Assembly (NCBI RefSeq): GCF_010499245.1
Contig: NZ_JAAGOW010000001.1
Location: 2,976,001-3,040,000, forward strand
Length of the DNA stretch: 64,000 nucleotides
Direction: 5' to 3'
From: Variovorax sp. WS11
GTDB lineage: Bacteria; Pseudomonadota; Gammaproteobacteria; Burkholderiales; Burkholderiaceae_C
The position numbers and the translations under genes were made by a program. The notes under the pieces were generated by a model. The model had not been told where the DNA came from. It made no database searches and worked only from the letters and a program-made list of their open reading frames with translations. How positions within the stretch are numbered: position 1 is the stretch's first letter; each line of letters starts with the position of its first letter. Positions 8,085 to 16,929 of this stretch are shown here, one piece after another.

Positions 8085-9047
8085 CTACTCTGCGGTGATG
8101 CCGCCGCGCTGGACCACGCCAGCCCAGCGCTGCGCATCCTTGGTCATCAGTTCCTTGAACTCACCCGGCGCCGAGCTCGCCGGCGCCATCCCCTGCGACT
8201 CGAAGGCGGTCGCGACCTCGGGCTGCTTCAGCACCGCGCCGATCTCCTTGTTGAGCCGCGCCACCACGGCGCTCGGCGTGCCCTTGGGCGCCAGCACGCC
8301 GTACCACATGTCGACATTGCCGCCCTGGATGCCCGCCTCGGCCAGCGTCGGCACGTCGGGCAACTGCGCCAGCCGCTTGTCGCTGCCGGTCGCGATGGCC
8401 TTCAGCTTGCCGGCCTGGATGTGCTGCAGTGCCACGTGCACCGGCAGGAACATGTAGTCGATGCGCCCGCCCAGGAGGTCGGTCACCGCCCCGGCCGTGC
8501 CCTTGTAGGGCACGTGCAGCATCTCGGTGCCGGTGCTCTGCAGCAGCATCGCCATCGACAGGTGGTGCGGCGTGCCGACGCCCGGCGTGGCATAGGTGAA
8601 CTTGCCGGGGCTGGCCTTGGCCGCGGTGACCACCTGCGCCACCGACGTGGTCTTCTGCACGTTCGGATTGGTCACCAGCAGCAGGGTGCCCCACGAGGTG
8701 AGCGAGACCGGCGTGAAGTCGTTCAGCGGGTCGTAGGCCAGCGACTTGTAGAGGCTCTTGTTCATCACGAGCGTGTTGACCTGCACCAGCAGCGTGTAGC
8801 CGTCGGGCTTGGCGCGCGCCACCTTCTCGCTGCCGATGTTGCCGCTCGCGCCGGCCACGTTGTCGACCACCACCGGCTGGCCCAGCGCGGCGGGCAGCCG
8901 GGCCGAGAGCTGGCGTGCGATCAGGTCGATGCCGGTGCCGGGCGTGTAGGGCACCACCAGCGTGATCGGCTGGTCGGGCCAGGCCTGGGCGGCCGTGGCG
9001 CCGGCGGCCAGCAGCAGGGTGGCGAGGATCTTCTTGAAGGGACGCAT
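8085..9047 (-). CDS. Bug/TctC-family tripartite tricarboxylate transporter receptor
   Basis: This is a 320-residue periplasmic solute-binding protein of the Bug family, hugely expanded in Burkholderiales. It has a signal peptide of about 22 residues ending in TAAQA, then the mature start WPDQPITLVVPYTPGTGID and the family motif VVVDNVAGASGNIGSEKVAR. I placed the start at the ATG at 9045-9047; the open frame upstream is antisense shadow. It lies 26 bases downstream of the FAD monooxygenase gene, so it may bind the aromatic or carboxylate substrate of that enzyme. No TctAB membrane genes are present, which is common for orphan Bug proteins. Confidence 0.9.
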   Translation of the reverse strand: MRPFKKILATLLLAAGATAAQAWPDQPITLVVPYTPGTGIDLIARQLSARLPAALGQPVVVDNVAGASGNIGSEKVARAKPDGYTLLVQVNTLVMNKSLYKSLAYDPLNDFTPVSLTSWGTLLLVTNPNVQKTTSVAQVVTAAKASPGKFTYATPGVGTPHHLSMAMLLQSTGTEMLHVPYKGTAGAVTDLLGGRIDYMFLPVHVALQHIQAGKLKAIATGSDKRLAQLPDVPTLAEAGIQGGNVDMWYGVLAPKGTPSAVVARLNKEIGAVLKQPEVATAFESQGMAPASSAPGEFKELMTKDAQRWAGVVQRGGITAE

Positions 9048-9073
9048 CGCTTGTCTCCGTAGGCCTTGTGGTT

Positions 9074-10336
9074 TCAAAGATAGGAAGGCCGCGCCTTCAG
9101 GGCGGCCGGGTCGTAGCCCGCGACGCGCTTGTAGTTGTCGGAGATGGCTTGCAGCTCCGCGGTGCTGACGATGTCCTCCAGCCGCTCGAAGCGCTTGCCG
9201 CCGGAGCGCTGGAACACCTCGCGCAGGATGGTATCGGGCGGGTTGCTGCGGTTGGTCAGCACCACCTGGGTGGTGGCCTGCACGCGTATGCGGTCGTAGT
9301 CCTCCAGCGCCTCGGTGCCCACACCGAGTCGGCGCAGGGCACCGGCCAGGTAGCGCGCATCGATGATGGCCTGGCCCGCGCCGTTGGAGCCGCGCGGCAC
9401 CATCGGGTGCGCGGCGTCGCCCAGCAACGTGAGGCGGCGATGGGTCCATCGGGGCAACGGGTCCTGGTCGACCATCGGGTATTCGAGGATCGCGTCGGAG
9501 GAACGGATCAGCGCCGGCACGTCCAGCCAGTCGAAGTGCCAGTCCGCGAAGGCGGGCAGGAAGTCCTCGAGCCGGCCGGGGCGGCTCCAGTCCTGCAGTG
9601 CGGGCTGCGGCGCATGGATCTCGGCCACCCAGTTGACGAGCTGGTTGCCTTCGGCGTCGACGTTGTTGCGGATGGGGTAGATCACCATCTTGCCCTGGTC
9701 CAGCCAGCCGGCGCGCACCATGCTCGCGCCCGAGAGGAAGGGCTTGTGCTTCGCGGTGCCGCGCCACATGTTGACGCCCGAGTAGCGGGGCGCGCCTTCG
9801 TTCGGATAGAGCTGCTTGCGCAGCACCGAGTGGATGCCGTCGCAGCCCACCGCCAGCGCGGCGCGCACGGAGGGCAGCTCCGAGCCGTCGGGCGCGGTGA
9901 AGCGCGCCGTCACGCCCGTGTCGTCCTGCTCGACGCCGGCGCAGCGGTGGCCGCAGACCACGCTGTCCGCGCCCAGCCGTTCGCGCACCGCATTCAGCAG
10001 CACGGTGTGCAGGTCGCCGCGATGGATCGAGTACTGCGGCCAGTCGTAGCCCGCGGCGGTGCCGGCCGCCTCGCGGAACACCAGCTGGCCATGGGAGTTG
10101 AAGAACACCGCCTCCTGCGTGCGCACGCCCACCGCGTCGAGCGCGGGCAGCAGGCCCAGCTCGCCGAGCTCGCGCGCCGCATGCGGCAGCAGGTTGATGC
10201 CCACGCCCAGGGGCTTCAGTTCGGGCACGGCTTCGTAGATGCGACAGGGGATGCCGGCCTGGTGCAGGCTCAGCGCCAGGGTCAGGCCGCCGATGCCGGC
10301 GCCCAGCACGATCACTTGGGTCGATGTCTCGCTCAT
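9074..10336 (-). CDS. FAD-dependent aromatic-ring-type monooxygenase
   Basis: This 420-residue flavoprotein monooxygenase of the p-hydroxybenzoate hydroxylase class would use NAD(P)H and oxygen to hydroxylate a substrate. Visible motifs are the N-terminal dinucleotide fold VIVLGAGIGGLTLALSL, the DG motif AVGCDGIHSVLRKQL and the GD motif LLGDAAHPMVPRGSNGAGQA. The start ATG at 10334-10336 follows GGAG on the minus strand. It is divergent from a LysR gene and followed by a Bug-type receptor, a typical small catabolic cluster. Substrate cannot be read from the sequence; salicylate- or 3-hydroxybenzoate-like compounds are family possibilities. Confidence 0.85.
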   Translation of the reverse strand: MSETSTQVIVLGAGIGGLTLALSLHQAGIPCRIYEAVPELKPLGVGINLLPHAARELGELGLLPALDAVGVRTQEAVFFNSHGQLVFREAAGTAAGYDWPQYSIHRGDLHTVLLNAVRERLGADSVVCGHRCAGVEQDDTGVTARFTAPDGSELPSVRAALAVGCDGIHSVLRKQLYPNEGAPRYSGVNMWRGTAKHKPFLSGASMVRAGWLDQGKMVIYPIRNNVDAEGNQLVNWVAEIHAPQPALQDWSRPGRLEDFLPAFADWHFDWLDVPALIRSSDAILEYPMVDQDPLPRWTHRRLTLLGDAAHPMVPRGSNGAGQAIIDARYLAGALRRLGVGTEALEDYDRIRVQATTQVVLTNRSNPPDTILREVFQRSGGKRFERLEDIVSTAELQAISDNYKRVAGYDPAALKARPSYL

Positions 10337-10428
10337 GTCTCCGGTCTCTTCACGGGAAAAACCGAATTAGACCGGCCTGTCGGTCATATGGGAAATTTAG
10401 ATGTCGTATGGATTTATCATGATCACGT
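10337..10428. promoter_or_regulatory. Divergent promoter/operator region of lysR and the FAD monooxygenase
   Basis: This 92-base AT-richer gap between divergent genes should hold both promoters and the LysR site. It contains an imperfect dyad CATATG/CGTATG with a 14-base centre (10386-10411) and the palindrome ATCATGAT (10417-10424) next to the LysR start. The layout fits a LysR-controlled operator; the exact site is inferred. Confidence 0.5.
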
Positions 10429-11331
10429 ATGAATCTGTCCATGCGCCAGATGCGCGCCTTCCTGCACGTGGCGCGCATCGGCAACTTCACGCGGGCGGCC
10501 GAGCAGGCCCACATGACGCAGGCCGGCCTCAGCACCCTGGTGCGTGAGATGGAACGCCAGCTCGGCGCCCGCCTGTTCGACCGCACCACGCGCATGGTCG
10601 GCCTCACCACCGCGGGCCGGCGCCTGCTGCCGGTGGTGGAGCGCGTTCTGGGCGAGCTCGACGAGGTGACCGGCCGGCTGGGCGCCGAAGGCGACGCGGC
10701 GCGCCAGACGCTGCGCATCGCGGCCACGCCGCTGGTGTCCTCGAACCTGCTGCCGCAGGTCTTCGGCGGTTTTCGCGAAAGCCATCCGCGGATCAAGCTC
10801 AAGCTCTTCGATGCCGATCTGCGCGACGTGGAGGCGATGGTGGTGGAGGGCGAGGCCGACATGGGCCTGGGCTTCTTCTTCAAGGCCGCGGCCGGGCTGG
10901 AACGCATGCCGGTGGGTCATTTCCAGCTGATGCACGTGGCGCCGTCCGACGCCGGTGAAGCGCCACCCATCGGCAGCGTCCCCTGGTCTTCGCTGCGCGG
11001 CGCGCAGCTGCTGGGCCTACCGCCCAGCAACCCGATTCAGAAGCTGATCGACGGACACCTGGCGGCCGTCGGCGCGGCCGATCCGGACCGTCCTGCCTTC
11101 AACTTCTTCGGCACTTTGATCTCGATGGTGGAGGCCGGCTTCGGCAGCGCCGTGATGCCGACCTTCGCGCTCGCGGCCTGCCGGCGCCACCGCGTGCGCA
11201 CCGACCTGCTGGCCAAGCCGAAGGTGGGGCTGGACTTCTACCGAATCACCCGGCGCGGCGTGCAGGAGACCGAGGCGATGCAGGCCTTCTGCAAGACCCT
11301 CGTCAAGGCGCTGCCGGCGCTGTCGCGATAG
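10429..11331 (+). CDS. LysR-family transcriptional regulator
   Basis: This 300-residue regulator has the N-terminal winged helix-turn-helix of the LysR family (MRQMRAFLHVARIGNFTRAA then a recognition helix around QAGLSTLVREMERQLG) and a C-terminal substrate-binding domain (about residues 95-295). Its divergent position facing the FAD monooxygenase suggests that it activates that gene and the Bug-type receptor when the aromatic substrate is present, and represses its own gene. The start fits the family N-terminus. Confidence 0.92.
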   Translation: MNLSMRQMRAFLHVARIGNFTRAAEQAHMTQAGLSTLVREMERQLGARLFDRTTRMVGLTTAGRRLLPVVERVLGELDEVTGRLGAEGDAARQTLRIAATPLVSSNLLPQVFGGFRESHPRIKLKLFDADLRDVEAMVVEGEADMGLGFFFKAAAGLERMPVGHFQLMHVAPSDAGEAPPIGSVPWSSLRGAQLLGLPPSNPIQKLIDGHLAAVGAADPDRPAFNFFGTLISMVEAGFGSAVMPTFALAACRRHRVRTDLLAKPKVGLDFYRITRRGVQETEAMQAFCKTLVKALPALSR

Positions 11332-11341
11332 CGCGGCTCAG

Positions 11342-12145
11342 TCAGAGCGTGAAGTCGTAGTCCACCGTGATCGGCGCGTGGTCGCTGAACTTGATGGTCT
11401 TGAAGATCTGCTCGTTACGCGCAAGCTTCGCGATGCCCGGCGTGGCCAGGTGGTAGTCCAGCCGCCAGCCCACGTTCTTCGCGTAGGCCTGGCCGCGGTT
11501 GCTCCACCAGGTGTAGGCCTCGTCGGTGGTGTCGGGCTTGAGCATGCGGTAGACGTCCACCAGGCCCGCGCCCTCGGCGCCCTCGTCGAGCAGCTTCGTC
11601 ATCCAGGCCCGCTCCTCGGGCAGGAAGCCGCTGTTCTTCTGGTTGCCGCGCCAGTTCTTGAGGTCGATCTCCTTGTGTGCGATGTTGATGTCGCCGCACA
11701 GCACGAATTCGCGCTCGCGCTTGAGCGCGATCAGGTGCGGGAAGAAGCCCTTCAGGAAGCGGAACTTCGCCGCCTGCCGCTCCTCGCCCGAGGAGCCGCT
11801 CGGGAAATAGCAGCTGATCACCGAGAACTTGCGTTTCGGGGTGTCGAAGCGCAGCTCGAGGTAGCGGCCCTCGGCGTCGAATTCCTTGTCGCCCCATCCG
11901 ACCGTCACCTCGCTGGGCTCGTGCTTCGTGTAAACCGCAGTCCCGGCGTAGCCCTTCTTCTCGGCAAAATGGAAGTGGCCCTTGAGGCCGGCCATGGCCT
12001 CGAAGCGGCCCTCGATGTCGCTGGCCTGGACGCGGATTTCCTGCATGCAAATACAATCCGGCGCCAGTTCGGCCACCCAGTCGGCGACGCCCTTGGTCGC
12101 AGCCGAGCGCAGGCCATTGAGGTTGAGACTGGTGAGTTTGAACAC
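11342..12145 (-). CDS. xth: Exodeoxyribonuclease III (AP endonuclease)
   Basis: This 267-residue DNA repair enzyme nicks DNA at abasic sites and has 3'-5' exonuclease activity. Family motifs in order are LNLNGLRSA, MQEIRVQ, GYAGTAVYTK, GRYLELRF, SCYFPSG, LCGDINIAH, WWSNRGQAYAKNVGWRLDYH and FSDHAPITVDY; the last holds the catalytic His. I chose the GTG at 12143-12145, giving VFKLTSLNLNG, because homologues begin there; the open frame continues upstream only as a shadow of pyrE. Only 13 bases separate this start from the start of the divergent pyrE. Confidence 0.93.
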   Translation of the reverse strand: MFKLTSLNLNGLRSAATKGVADWVAELAPDCICMQEIRVQASDIEGRFEAMAGLKGHFHFAEKKGYAGTAVYTKHEPSEVTVGWGDKEFDAEGRYLELRFDTPKRKFSVISCYFPSGSSGEERQAAKFRFLKGFFPHLIALKREREFVLCGDINIAHKEIDLKNWRGNQKNSGFLPEERAWMTKLLDEGAEGAGLVDVYRMLKPDTTDEAYTWWSNRGQAYAKNVGWRLDYHLATPGIAKLARNEQIFKTIKFSDHAPITVDYDFTL

Positions 12146-12158
12146 GAGGACGTTCCCG

Positions 12159-12848
12159 ATGGCTGATGAGATGGCGAAAACAGAAGAGGGCGCGCTGGCC
12201 CAGGAATTCGTGCAGTTCGCGCTCGAATCCGGGGTGCTGCGCTTTGGCCAGTTCAAGACCAAGGCCGGCCGCATGAGCCCCTACTTCTTCAATGCGGGGC
12301 TGTTCGACGACGGCGCCAAGCTCGCGCGGCTGGCGGCATTCTATGCAGACCGGCTGATCGCCAGCGGCCTCGAATTCGACATGATCTTCGGCCCGGCCTA
12401 CAAGGGCATTCCCCTGGGCGCGACGGTGGCGGCCGAGTTGGCCCGGCGCGGCCGCAACGTGCCCTTTGCCTACAACCGCAAGGAAGCCAAGGACCATGGC
12501 GAGGGCGGCACGCTGGTCGGTGCGCCGCTGTCGGGACGGGTGCTGATCGTCGACGACGTGATGTCCGCCGGCACCGCGGTGCGCGAGTCGATCGCCGCCA
12601 TCAAGAGCGCCGGCGCCACGCCGCATGCCGTGGCCATCGCGCTGGATCGACAAGAAAAGGCGACAGAGAACGGCATCGATGTGGACCACAGCGCCGTGCA
12701 ATATGTCAGACAACAGCTCGGAATGCAGGTGGTGGCGATTGCCACGCTTGACGACTTGTTACAGTATCTGTCGGGACGCGCGGACGACGAGCTGAGCGCC
12801 CATCGGCAGGGAGTGCTGGACTATCGGGCGCGCTACGGCGCGGGTTGA
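12159..12848 (+). CDS. pyrE: Orotate phosphoribosyltransferase
   Basis: This 229-residue enzyme joins orotate and PRPP to make orotidine 5'-phosphate in pyrimidine synthesis. The PRPP-binding motif VLIVDDVMSAGTAVRE and the segments MSPYFFNAGLF, FGPAYKGIPLG and AYNRKEAKDHGEGG (catalytic loop) are all present. The ATG at 12159 follows GAGGA at 12146-12150; a second in-frame ATG at 12171 is possible. The ribosome site lies within a few bases of the divergent xth start, so the two genes' promoters must overlap the neighbouring coding sequence. Confidence 0.95.
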   Translation: MADEMAKTEEGALAQEFVQFALESGVLRFGQFKTKAGRMSPYFFNAGLFDDGAKLARLAAFYADRLIASGLEFDMIFGPAYKGIPLGATVAAELARRGRNVPFAYNRKEAKDHGEGGTLVGAPLSGRVLIVDDVMSAGTAVRESIAAIKSAGATPHAVAIALDRQEKATENGIDVDHSAVQYVRQQLGMQVVAIATLDDLLQYLSGRADDELSAHRQGVLDYRARYGAG

Positions 12849-12870
12849 TCAACCACCGGAAGGATCGACG

Positions 12871-13536
12871 TTGGCGCGCATGCAGTACATACGCATCGGA
12901 TCCCTGGGGCTCCTGCTGCTGGCTGCGGCCGGCGCGGCCCATGCCCAGCAACCCGCCGGCGGTCCCGGCATCTACACCTGCACCGACGGGCGCGGCCGCA
13001 CCATCACGGCCGACCGGCCGATCGCCGACTGCGTCGACCGCGAGCAGCGCGAGCTCAGCCCCAGCGGCAGCGTGCGGCGCAAGCTCGAACCCACCTACAC
13101 GGCGCGTGAGCAGGCCGAGCGCGAGGACCGCGAGCGCCAGGCGCAGCTGCAGGCCGCCCGCCTGCTCGAGGAACGCCGGCGCGAGCGCGCGCTGCTGATC
13201 CGCTACCCCAACGCGGCCGCGCACGACCGCGAGCGTGCCGAGGCGCTGGTGCAGATCGATGCGGTGACCAACGCCGCCCGCAAGCGCCTGAGCGAGCTGG
13301 CCGAGGAGCGCCGCAAGATCGACGACGAGCTCGAGTTCTACGCCAAAGACGTGAGCAAGGCGCCCGATTCCCTGCGGCGCAAGTTCGACGACAACAGCAA
13401 GAGCATGACGGTGCAAAACCGCTTCATCGCCGACCAGGACGACGAGAAGAAGCGCGTGAACGCGCGCTTCGACGAGGAGCGCGCCCGCCTGCGGCCGCTG
13501 TGGGCCGGCAACGCGCCGGCCACCTCCACGCGCTGA
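12871..13536 (+). CDS. DUF4124 exported protein with coiled coil
   Basis: This 221-residue secreted protein has an N-terminal signal peptide ending in AAHAQ, then a DUF4124 module (GIYTCTDGRGRTITADRPI) with two Cys, followed by a long Arg/Glu-rich helical region (about residues 70-215) likely to form a coiled coil. DUF4124 proteins are common envelope proteins of Burkholderiales with no clear function. A TTG at 12871 is well spaced from GGAAGG at 12858-12863 and is preferred; ATG at 12880 is the alternative. It follows pyrE by 22 bases and is convergent with gatB. Confidence 0.85.
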   Translation: MARMQYIRIGSLGLLLLAAAGAAHAQQPAGGPGIYTCTDGRGRTITADRPIADCVDREQRELSPSGSVRRKLEPTYTAREQAEREDRERQAQLQAARLLEERRRERALLIRYPNAAAHDRERAEALVQIDAVTNAARKRLSELAEERRKIDDELEFYAKDVSKAPDSLRRKFDDNSKSMTVQNRFIADQDDEKKRVNARFDEERARLRPLWAGNAPATSTR

Positions 13537-13545
13537 CCGCTACCG

Positions 13546-15024
13546 CTAGCCCAGCTTCGCCTTCAGCAGCGCGTTGACCTGGGCCGGGTTGGCCTTGCCC
13601 TGGCTGGCCTTCATGACCTGGCCGACCAGCGCGTTGAAGGCCTTTTCCTTGCCGGCGCGGTATTCGTCGATGTTTTTCTGGTTGGCCGCCAGCACGGTGT
13701 CGACGATCTTCTCGAGCGCGCCGGTGTCGCTCATCTGCTTCAGGCCCTTGGCGTCGATGATCGCGTCGACGTCGCTGCCTTCGCCGGTCCACAGCGCGTC
13801 GAAGACCTGGCGCGCGGCGTTGTTCGACACGGTGCCGTCGCCGATGCGCCCGATCAGGGCGGCGAGCTGGGCGGCGGTGACCGGCGCCTGGGCGATGTCG
13901 ATGTCCTGCAGGTTGAGCCGGCGCGCGATTTCGCCGGTAATCCAGTTGCTTGCGAGCTTGGGCGCGGCGCCCGCGCGCACGGCCTCGTCGAAGTAGCGGG
14001 CCAGCGCCGGGCTCTGGGTGAGCTGCGTGGCGTCGTAGTCCGACAGGCCATGCTCGCGCCCATAGCGCTCGGCCATGGCGCGCGGCAGTTCGGGCATCTC
14101 GCTGCGCACGCGCTCGATCCACTCGGGCGCGATCGCCAGCGGCGGCAGGTCGGGGTCGGGGAAGTAGCGGTAGTCGGCCGCGTCTTCCTTGGTGCGCATG
14201 GCGCGGGTCTCGCCGGTCTCCGGGTCGAACAGCACGGTGGCCTGCTGGATCGCCTGGCCGTCTTCCAGCTCGCCGATTTGCCAGCGGATCTCGTAGTCGA
14301 TCGCCTGCTGCATGAACTTGAAGCTGTTGAGATTCTTGATCTCGCGCCGCGTGCCCAGCTTCGCGCCGGGCCGGCGCACCGAGACGTTGGCGTCGCAGCG
14401 GAAGCTGCCTTCCTGCATGTTGCCGTCGCAGATGCCGATCCAGGTCACGATCTTGTGCAGCTCGCGCGCATAGGCCACGGCCTCGGCGGTGGAGCGCATG
14501 TCGGGCTCGGTCACGATCTCCAAGAGCGGTGTGCCGGCGCGGTTCAGGTCGATGCCGGACTGGCCGATGAAGTCCTCGTGCAGCGACTTGCCGGCGTCTT
14601 CTTCCAGGTGGGCGCGCACCAGGCGCACGGTCTTCTTCTCGTCACCGAGGAAGAAGCTGACCGAGCCGCCCTGCACGACCGGGATCTCGTATTGGCTGAT
14701 CTGGTAGCCCTTGGGCAGGTCGGGGTAGAAGTAGTTCTTGCGCGCGAACACGCTGCGCGGCGCGATGTGCGAGCCGAGCGCCAGCCCGAGCCGGATGGCG
14801 CGCTCGACCGCGCCCTTGTTCATCACCGGCAGCGTGCCCGGCAGAGCCAGGTCGACGGCGCTGGCCTGGGTGTTGGGCTCGGCGCCGAAGGCGGTGGAGG
14901 CGCGGCTGAAGATCTTGCTCGCGGTCGAGAGCTGGGCGTGGGTCTCGAAGCCGATGATGACTTCGTAGCCTTGCACCAGCGGGCCGGTCGGGCGGCCTTC
15001 CTGCATTTGTTCGAAGGTGTTCAT
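13546..15024 (-). CDS. gatB: Aspartyl/glutamyl-tRNA amidotransferase subunit B
   Basis: This 492-residue subunit B of GatCAB binds misacylated Glu-tRNA(Gln) or Asp-tRNA(Asn) and activates the acyl group with ATP. It has the family N-terminus [15 protein letters not shown], the metal and nucleotide region [12 protein letters not shown], the segment [13 protein letters not shown] and a C-terminal helical YqeY-like tail ending in [12 protein letters not shown]. It starts one base after the gatA stop, so the two are coupled. The gatC gene of the complex is more than 3 kb upstream, on the other side of an insertion sequence. Confidence 0.97.
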   Translation of the reverse strand: MNTFEQMQEGRPTGPLVQGYEVIIGFETHAQLSTASKIFSRASTAFGAEPNTQASAVDLALPGTLPVMNKGAVERAIRLGLALGSHIAPRSVFARKNYFYPDLPKGYQISQYEIPVVQGGSVSFFLGDEKKTVRLVRAHLEEDAGKSLHEDFIGQSGIDLNRAGTPLLEIVTEPDMRSTAEAVAYARELHKIVTWIGICDGNMQEGSFRCDANVSVRRPGAKLGTRREIKNLNSFKFMQQAIDYEIRWQIGELEDGQAIQQATVLFDPETGETRAMRTKEDAADYRYFPDPDLPPLAIAPEWIERVRSEMPELPRAMAERYGREHGLSDYDATQLTQSPALARYFDEAVRAGAAPKLASNWITGEIARRLNLQDIDIAQAPVTAAQLAALIGRIGDGTVSNNAARQVFDALWTGEGSDVDAIIDAKGLKQMSDTGALEKIVDTVLAANQKNIDEYRAGKEKAFNALVGQVMKASQGKANPAQVNALLKAKLG

Positions 15025-15025
15025 C

Positions 15026-16513
15026 TCAAAAGCCCTCCGGCGTGCGCTGGTGCCAGTCCGTTGCCTGCTGGAAACGGTGCGCCGCGTTCAGCAGCTTCGC
15101 TTCGCCGAAGTAGTTGCCGATCAGCTGCAGGCCGACCGGCATGCCGCCGTCGAAGCCCGCCGGCACGCTCATGCCGGGCAGGCCGGCCAGCGAGGCGGGG
15201 AGGGTGAAGATATCGGCCAGGTAGTCGGCCACCGGGTCGCCGCCATGCTCGCCCAGCTTCCACGCCACCGTGGGCGCGGCCGGGCCGGCGATCAGGTCGC
15301 ACTGCGCGAAGGCCTGCTGGAAGTCGTCGGCGATCATGCGGCGCACCTTCTGCGCCTGCAGGTAGTAGGCGTCGTAGTAGCCGTGCGACAGCACGTAGGT
15401 GCCGATCATGATGCGGCGCTTGACCTCGTCGCCGAAGCCTTCCTCGCGCGTCTTGGCGTACATGTCGGCCAGATCGCGGTAGTTCTTTGCGCGATGGCCG
15501 AACTTGACGCCGTCGAAGCGGCTCAGGTTCGAGCTCGCCTCGGCCGCGGCGATGATGTAGTACACGGGAATCGAGAGCTCGGTGCGCGGCAGCGTGACCT
15601 CCACGCGCTTGGCGCCCAGCTTCTCGTACTCGGCCAGCGCGGCCTCGACGGCGGCGCGCACGCCCGGTGCCACGCCGTCGCCCAGGAACTCGCGCGGCAC
15701 GCCGATGCGCAGGCCTTCGAGCGAGTCGCCCAGGGTGCGGGTGAAGTCCTCGGCCGGCTTGTCGAGCGAGGTCGAATCGCGCTCCGGGTCGGGCCCGCAC
15801 AGGGCCGACAGCATCAGGGCGCAATCCTCGGCCGAGCGGGCGAAGGGGCCGGCCTGGTCCAGGCTGGAGGCGAAGGCCACCATGCCGTAGCGCGAGGCGC
15901 GGCCGTAAGTGGGCTTGATGCCGGTCACGCCGCAGAAGGAGGCCGGCTGGCGGATCGAGCCGCCGGTGTCGGTGCCGGTGGCGGCCGGCACCAGGCGCGC
16001 GGCCACCGCGACGGCGCTGCCGCCCGAAGAGCCGCCGGGGATGCGCGCACGGTCCCAGGGGTTGCGCACCGGCACGGCGTGGTCGAAGCCCACGGCCGGC
16101 ACGGCCACGTTCTCGTTGGAGGAGCCCATCGCGAACTCGTCGCAGCTGAGCTTGCCGAGGTTCACGGCGCCCGCCTCGGCCAGCTTGCGCACCACGGTCG
16201 CGTCGAAAGGCGAGCGGTAGCCGGCCAGGATGCGCGAGCCGGCAGTGGTCGGCAGGTCTGCCGTCGCGAAGATGTCCTTGTGTGCGATCGGCACACCGGC
16301 GAGGGCGGGGGCGTTGCCTGCTGCCAATTGCGCATCGGCGGCGCGGGCCTGGGACAGGGCGAGCGCCTCGTCCAGCGCCACGAAGGCGCCGAGGTCCTGG
16401 TGTTGACGGATGCGGCCCAATTGGTGCTGGGCGGCTTCCACTGCCGAGACCTTGCGCTCGCGCAGGGCACGGGCCAGCTCGGCCACGCCCATCTGGTGGA
16501 GTTCGCCGCTCAT
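15026..16513 (-). CDS. gatA: Glutamyl-tRNA amidotransferase subunit A
   Basis: This 495-residue amidase subunit releases ammonia from glutamine for GatB. The Ser-cisSer-Lys triad is visible as Lys79 (PIAHKDIF), Ser162 (GGSSGGSAV) and Ser186 (TDTGGSIRQ), with the same spacing as in characterised GatA. I placed the start at ATG 16511-16513, preceded on the minus strand by AGAGAG; the open frame upstream runs into the insertion-sequence end. The IS110 element inserted directly upstream separates gatA from gatC, so gatA and gatB now need their own or an IS-borne promoter. Confidence 0.96.
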   Translation of the reverse strand: MSGELHQMGVAELARALRERKVSAVEAAQHQLGRIRQHQDLGAFVALDEALALSQARAADAQLAAGNAPALAGVPIAHKDIFATADLPTTAGSRILAGYRSPFDATVVRKLAEAGAVNLGKLSCDEFAMGSSNENVAVPAVGFDHAVPVRNPWDRARIPGGSSGGSAVAVAARLVPAATGTDTGGSIRQPASFCGVTGIKPTYGRASRYGMVAFASSLDQAGPFARSAEDCALMLSALCGPDPERDSTSLDKPAEDFTRTLGDSLEGLRIGVPREFLGDGVAPGVRAAVEAALAEYEKLGAKRVEVTLPRTELSIPVYYIIAAAEASSNLSRFDGVKFGHRAKNYRDLADMYAKTREEGFGDEVKRRIMIGTYVLSHGYYDAYYLQAQKVRRMIADDFQQAFAQCDLIAGPAAPTVAWKLGEHGGDPVADYLADIFTLPASLAGLPGMSVPAGFDGGMPVGLQLIGNYFGEAKLLNAAHRFQQATDWHQRTPEGF

Positions 16514-16561
16514 AAGGCAAGCTCTCTTTGGTTGAAGGCCGCCGAAGTGCTGCGGCGCAGG

Positions 16562-16630
16562 GTTGTCCACCGGGCTTGGTTGTGGACAACGCGCTGGCCC
16601 TTTGTCAGGCCACGAAGCGTGTTGTCCACA
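16562..16630. repeat. Three GTTGTCCAC/GTGGACAAC 9-mers, inverted
   Basis: GTTGTCCAC is at 16562-16570, its inverse GTGGACAAC at 16582-16590 and GTTGTCCAC again at 16621-16629. The last two form an 11-base perfect inverted pair (TTGTGGACAAC/GTTGTCCACAA). Two of them contain TTGTCCACA, which resembles a high-GC DnaA box. They lie near the left end of the IS110 element and may be transposase or structural sites instead. Confidence 0.6.
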
Positions 16631-16699
16631 ACTGCGAAGCACCCGGTGGTCAACCCGTGTTCAGCGCGAGGACTTTGCGTGTGTGCGGCATTGACGCCG

Positions 16700-16929
16700 T
16701 CGAGGAGAACAACCGAAGGTATCGACCGACTTCCGTGCCCCTGCGGTGACTGCCTAGTGCGCTTGCCTTTCAAAGGCCCGAATGAGACCCGCAGCCCGCA
16801 GGGTGCCGGAAGGCCACGACGGGCCACAGGATGTAGCGCCAGGCCTACCCAGCTGGAGCGCCAATTTATGAGCTTCCCGCCGCGCCTTCCGACACGGGCA
16901 GTCATACCGCAACTTCCAGGAGTCTGTCC
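16700..16929 (+). ncRNA. Candidate IS110 bridge RNA region (left end)
   Basis: IS110-group elements carry a structured bridge RNA in the non-coding left end, upstream of the recombinase. Here the 230 bases before the transposase start are non-coding and rich in hairpins: GCCTTT-C-AAAGGC at 16765-16777, and GCGCCAG (16836-16842) pairing with CTGGAGCGC (16853-16861, one bulged A). I could not assign the target- and donor-binding loops by eye, so the RNA and its ends are inferred from family knowledge and position. Confidence 0.4.

Noticed and set aside
16528..16749. 73-codon open frame in the left end of the IS110 element
   Set aside because: No ribosome-binding site or family likeness; it overlaps the inverted repeats and is better seen as non-coding.
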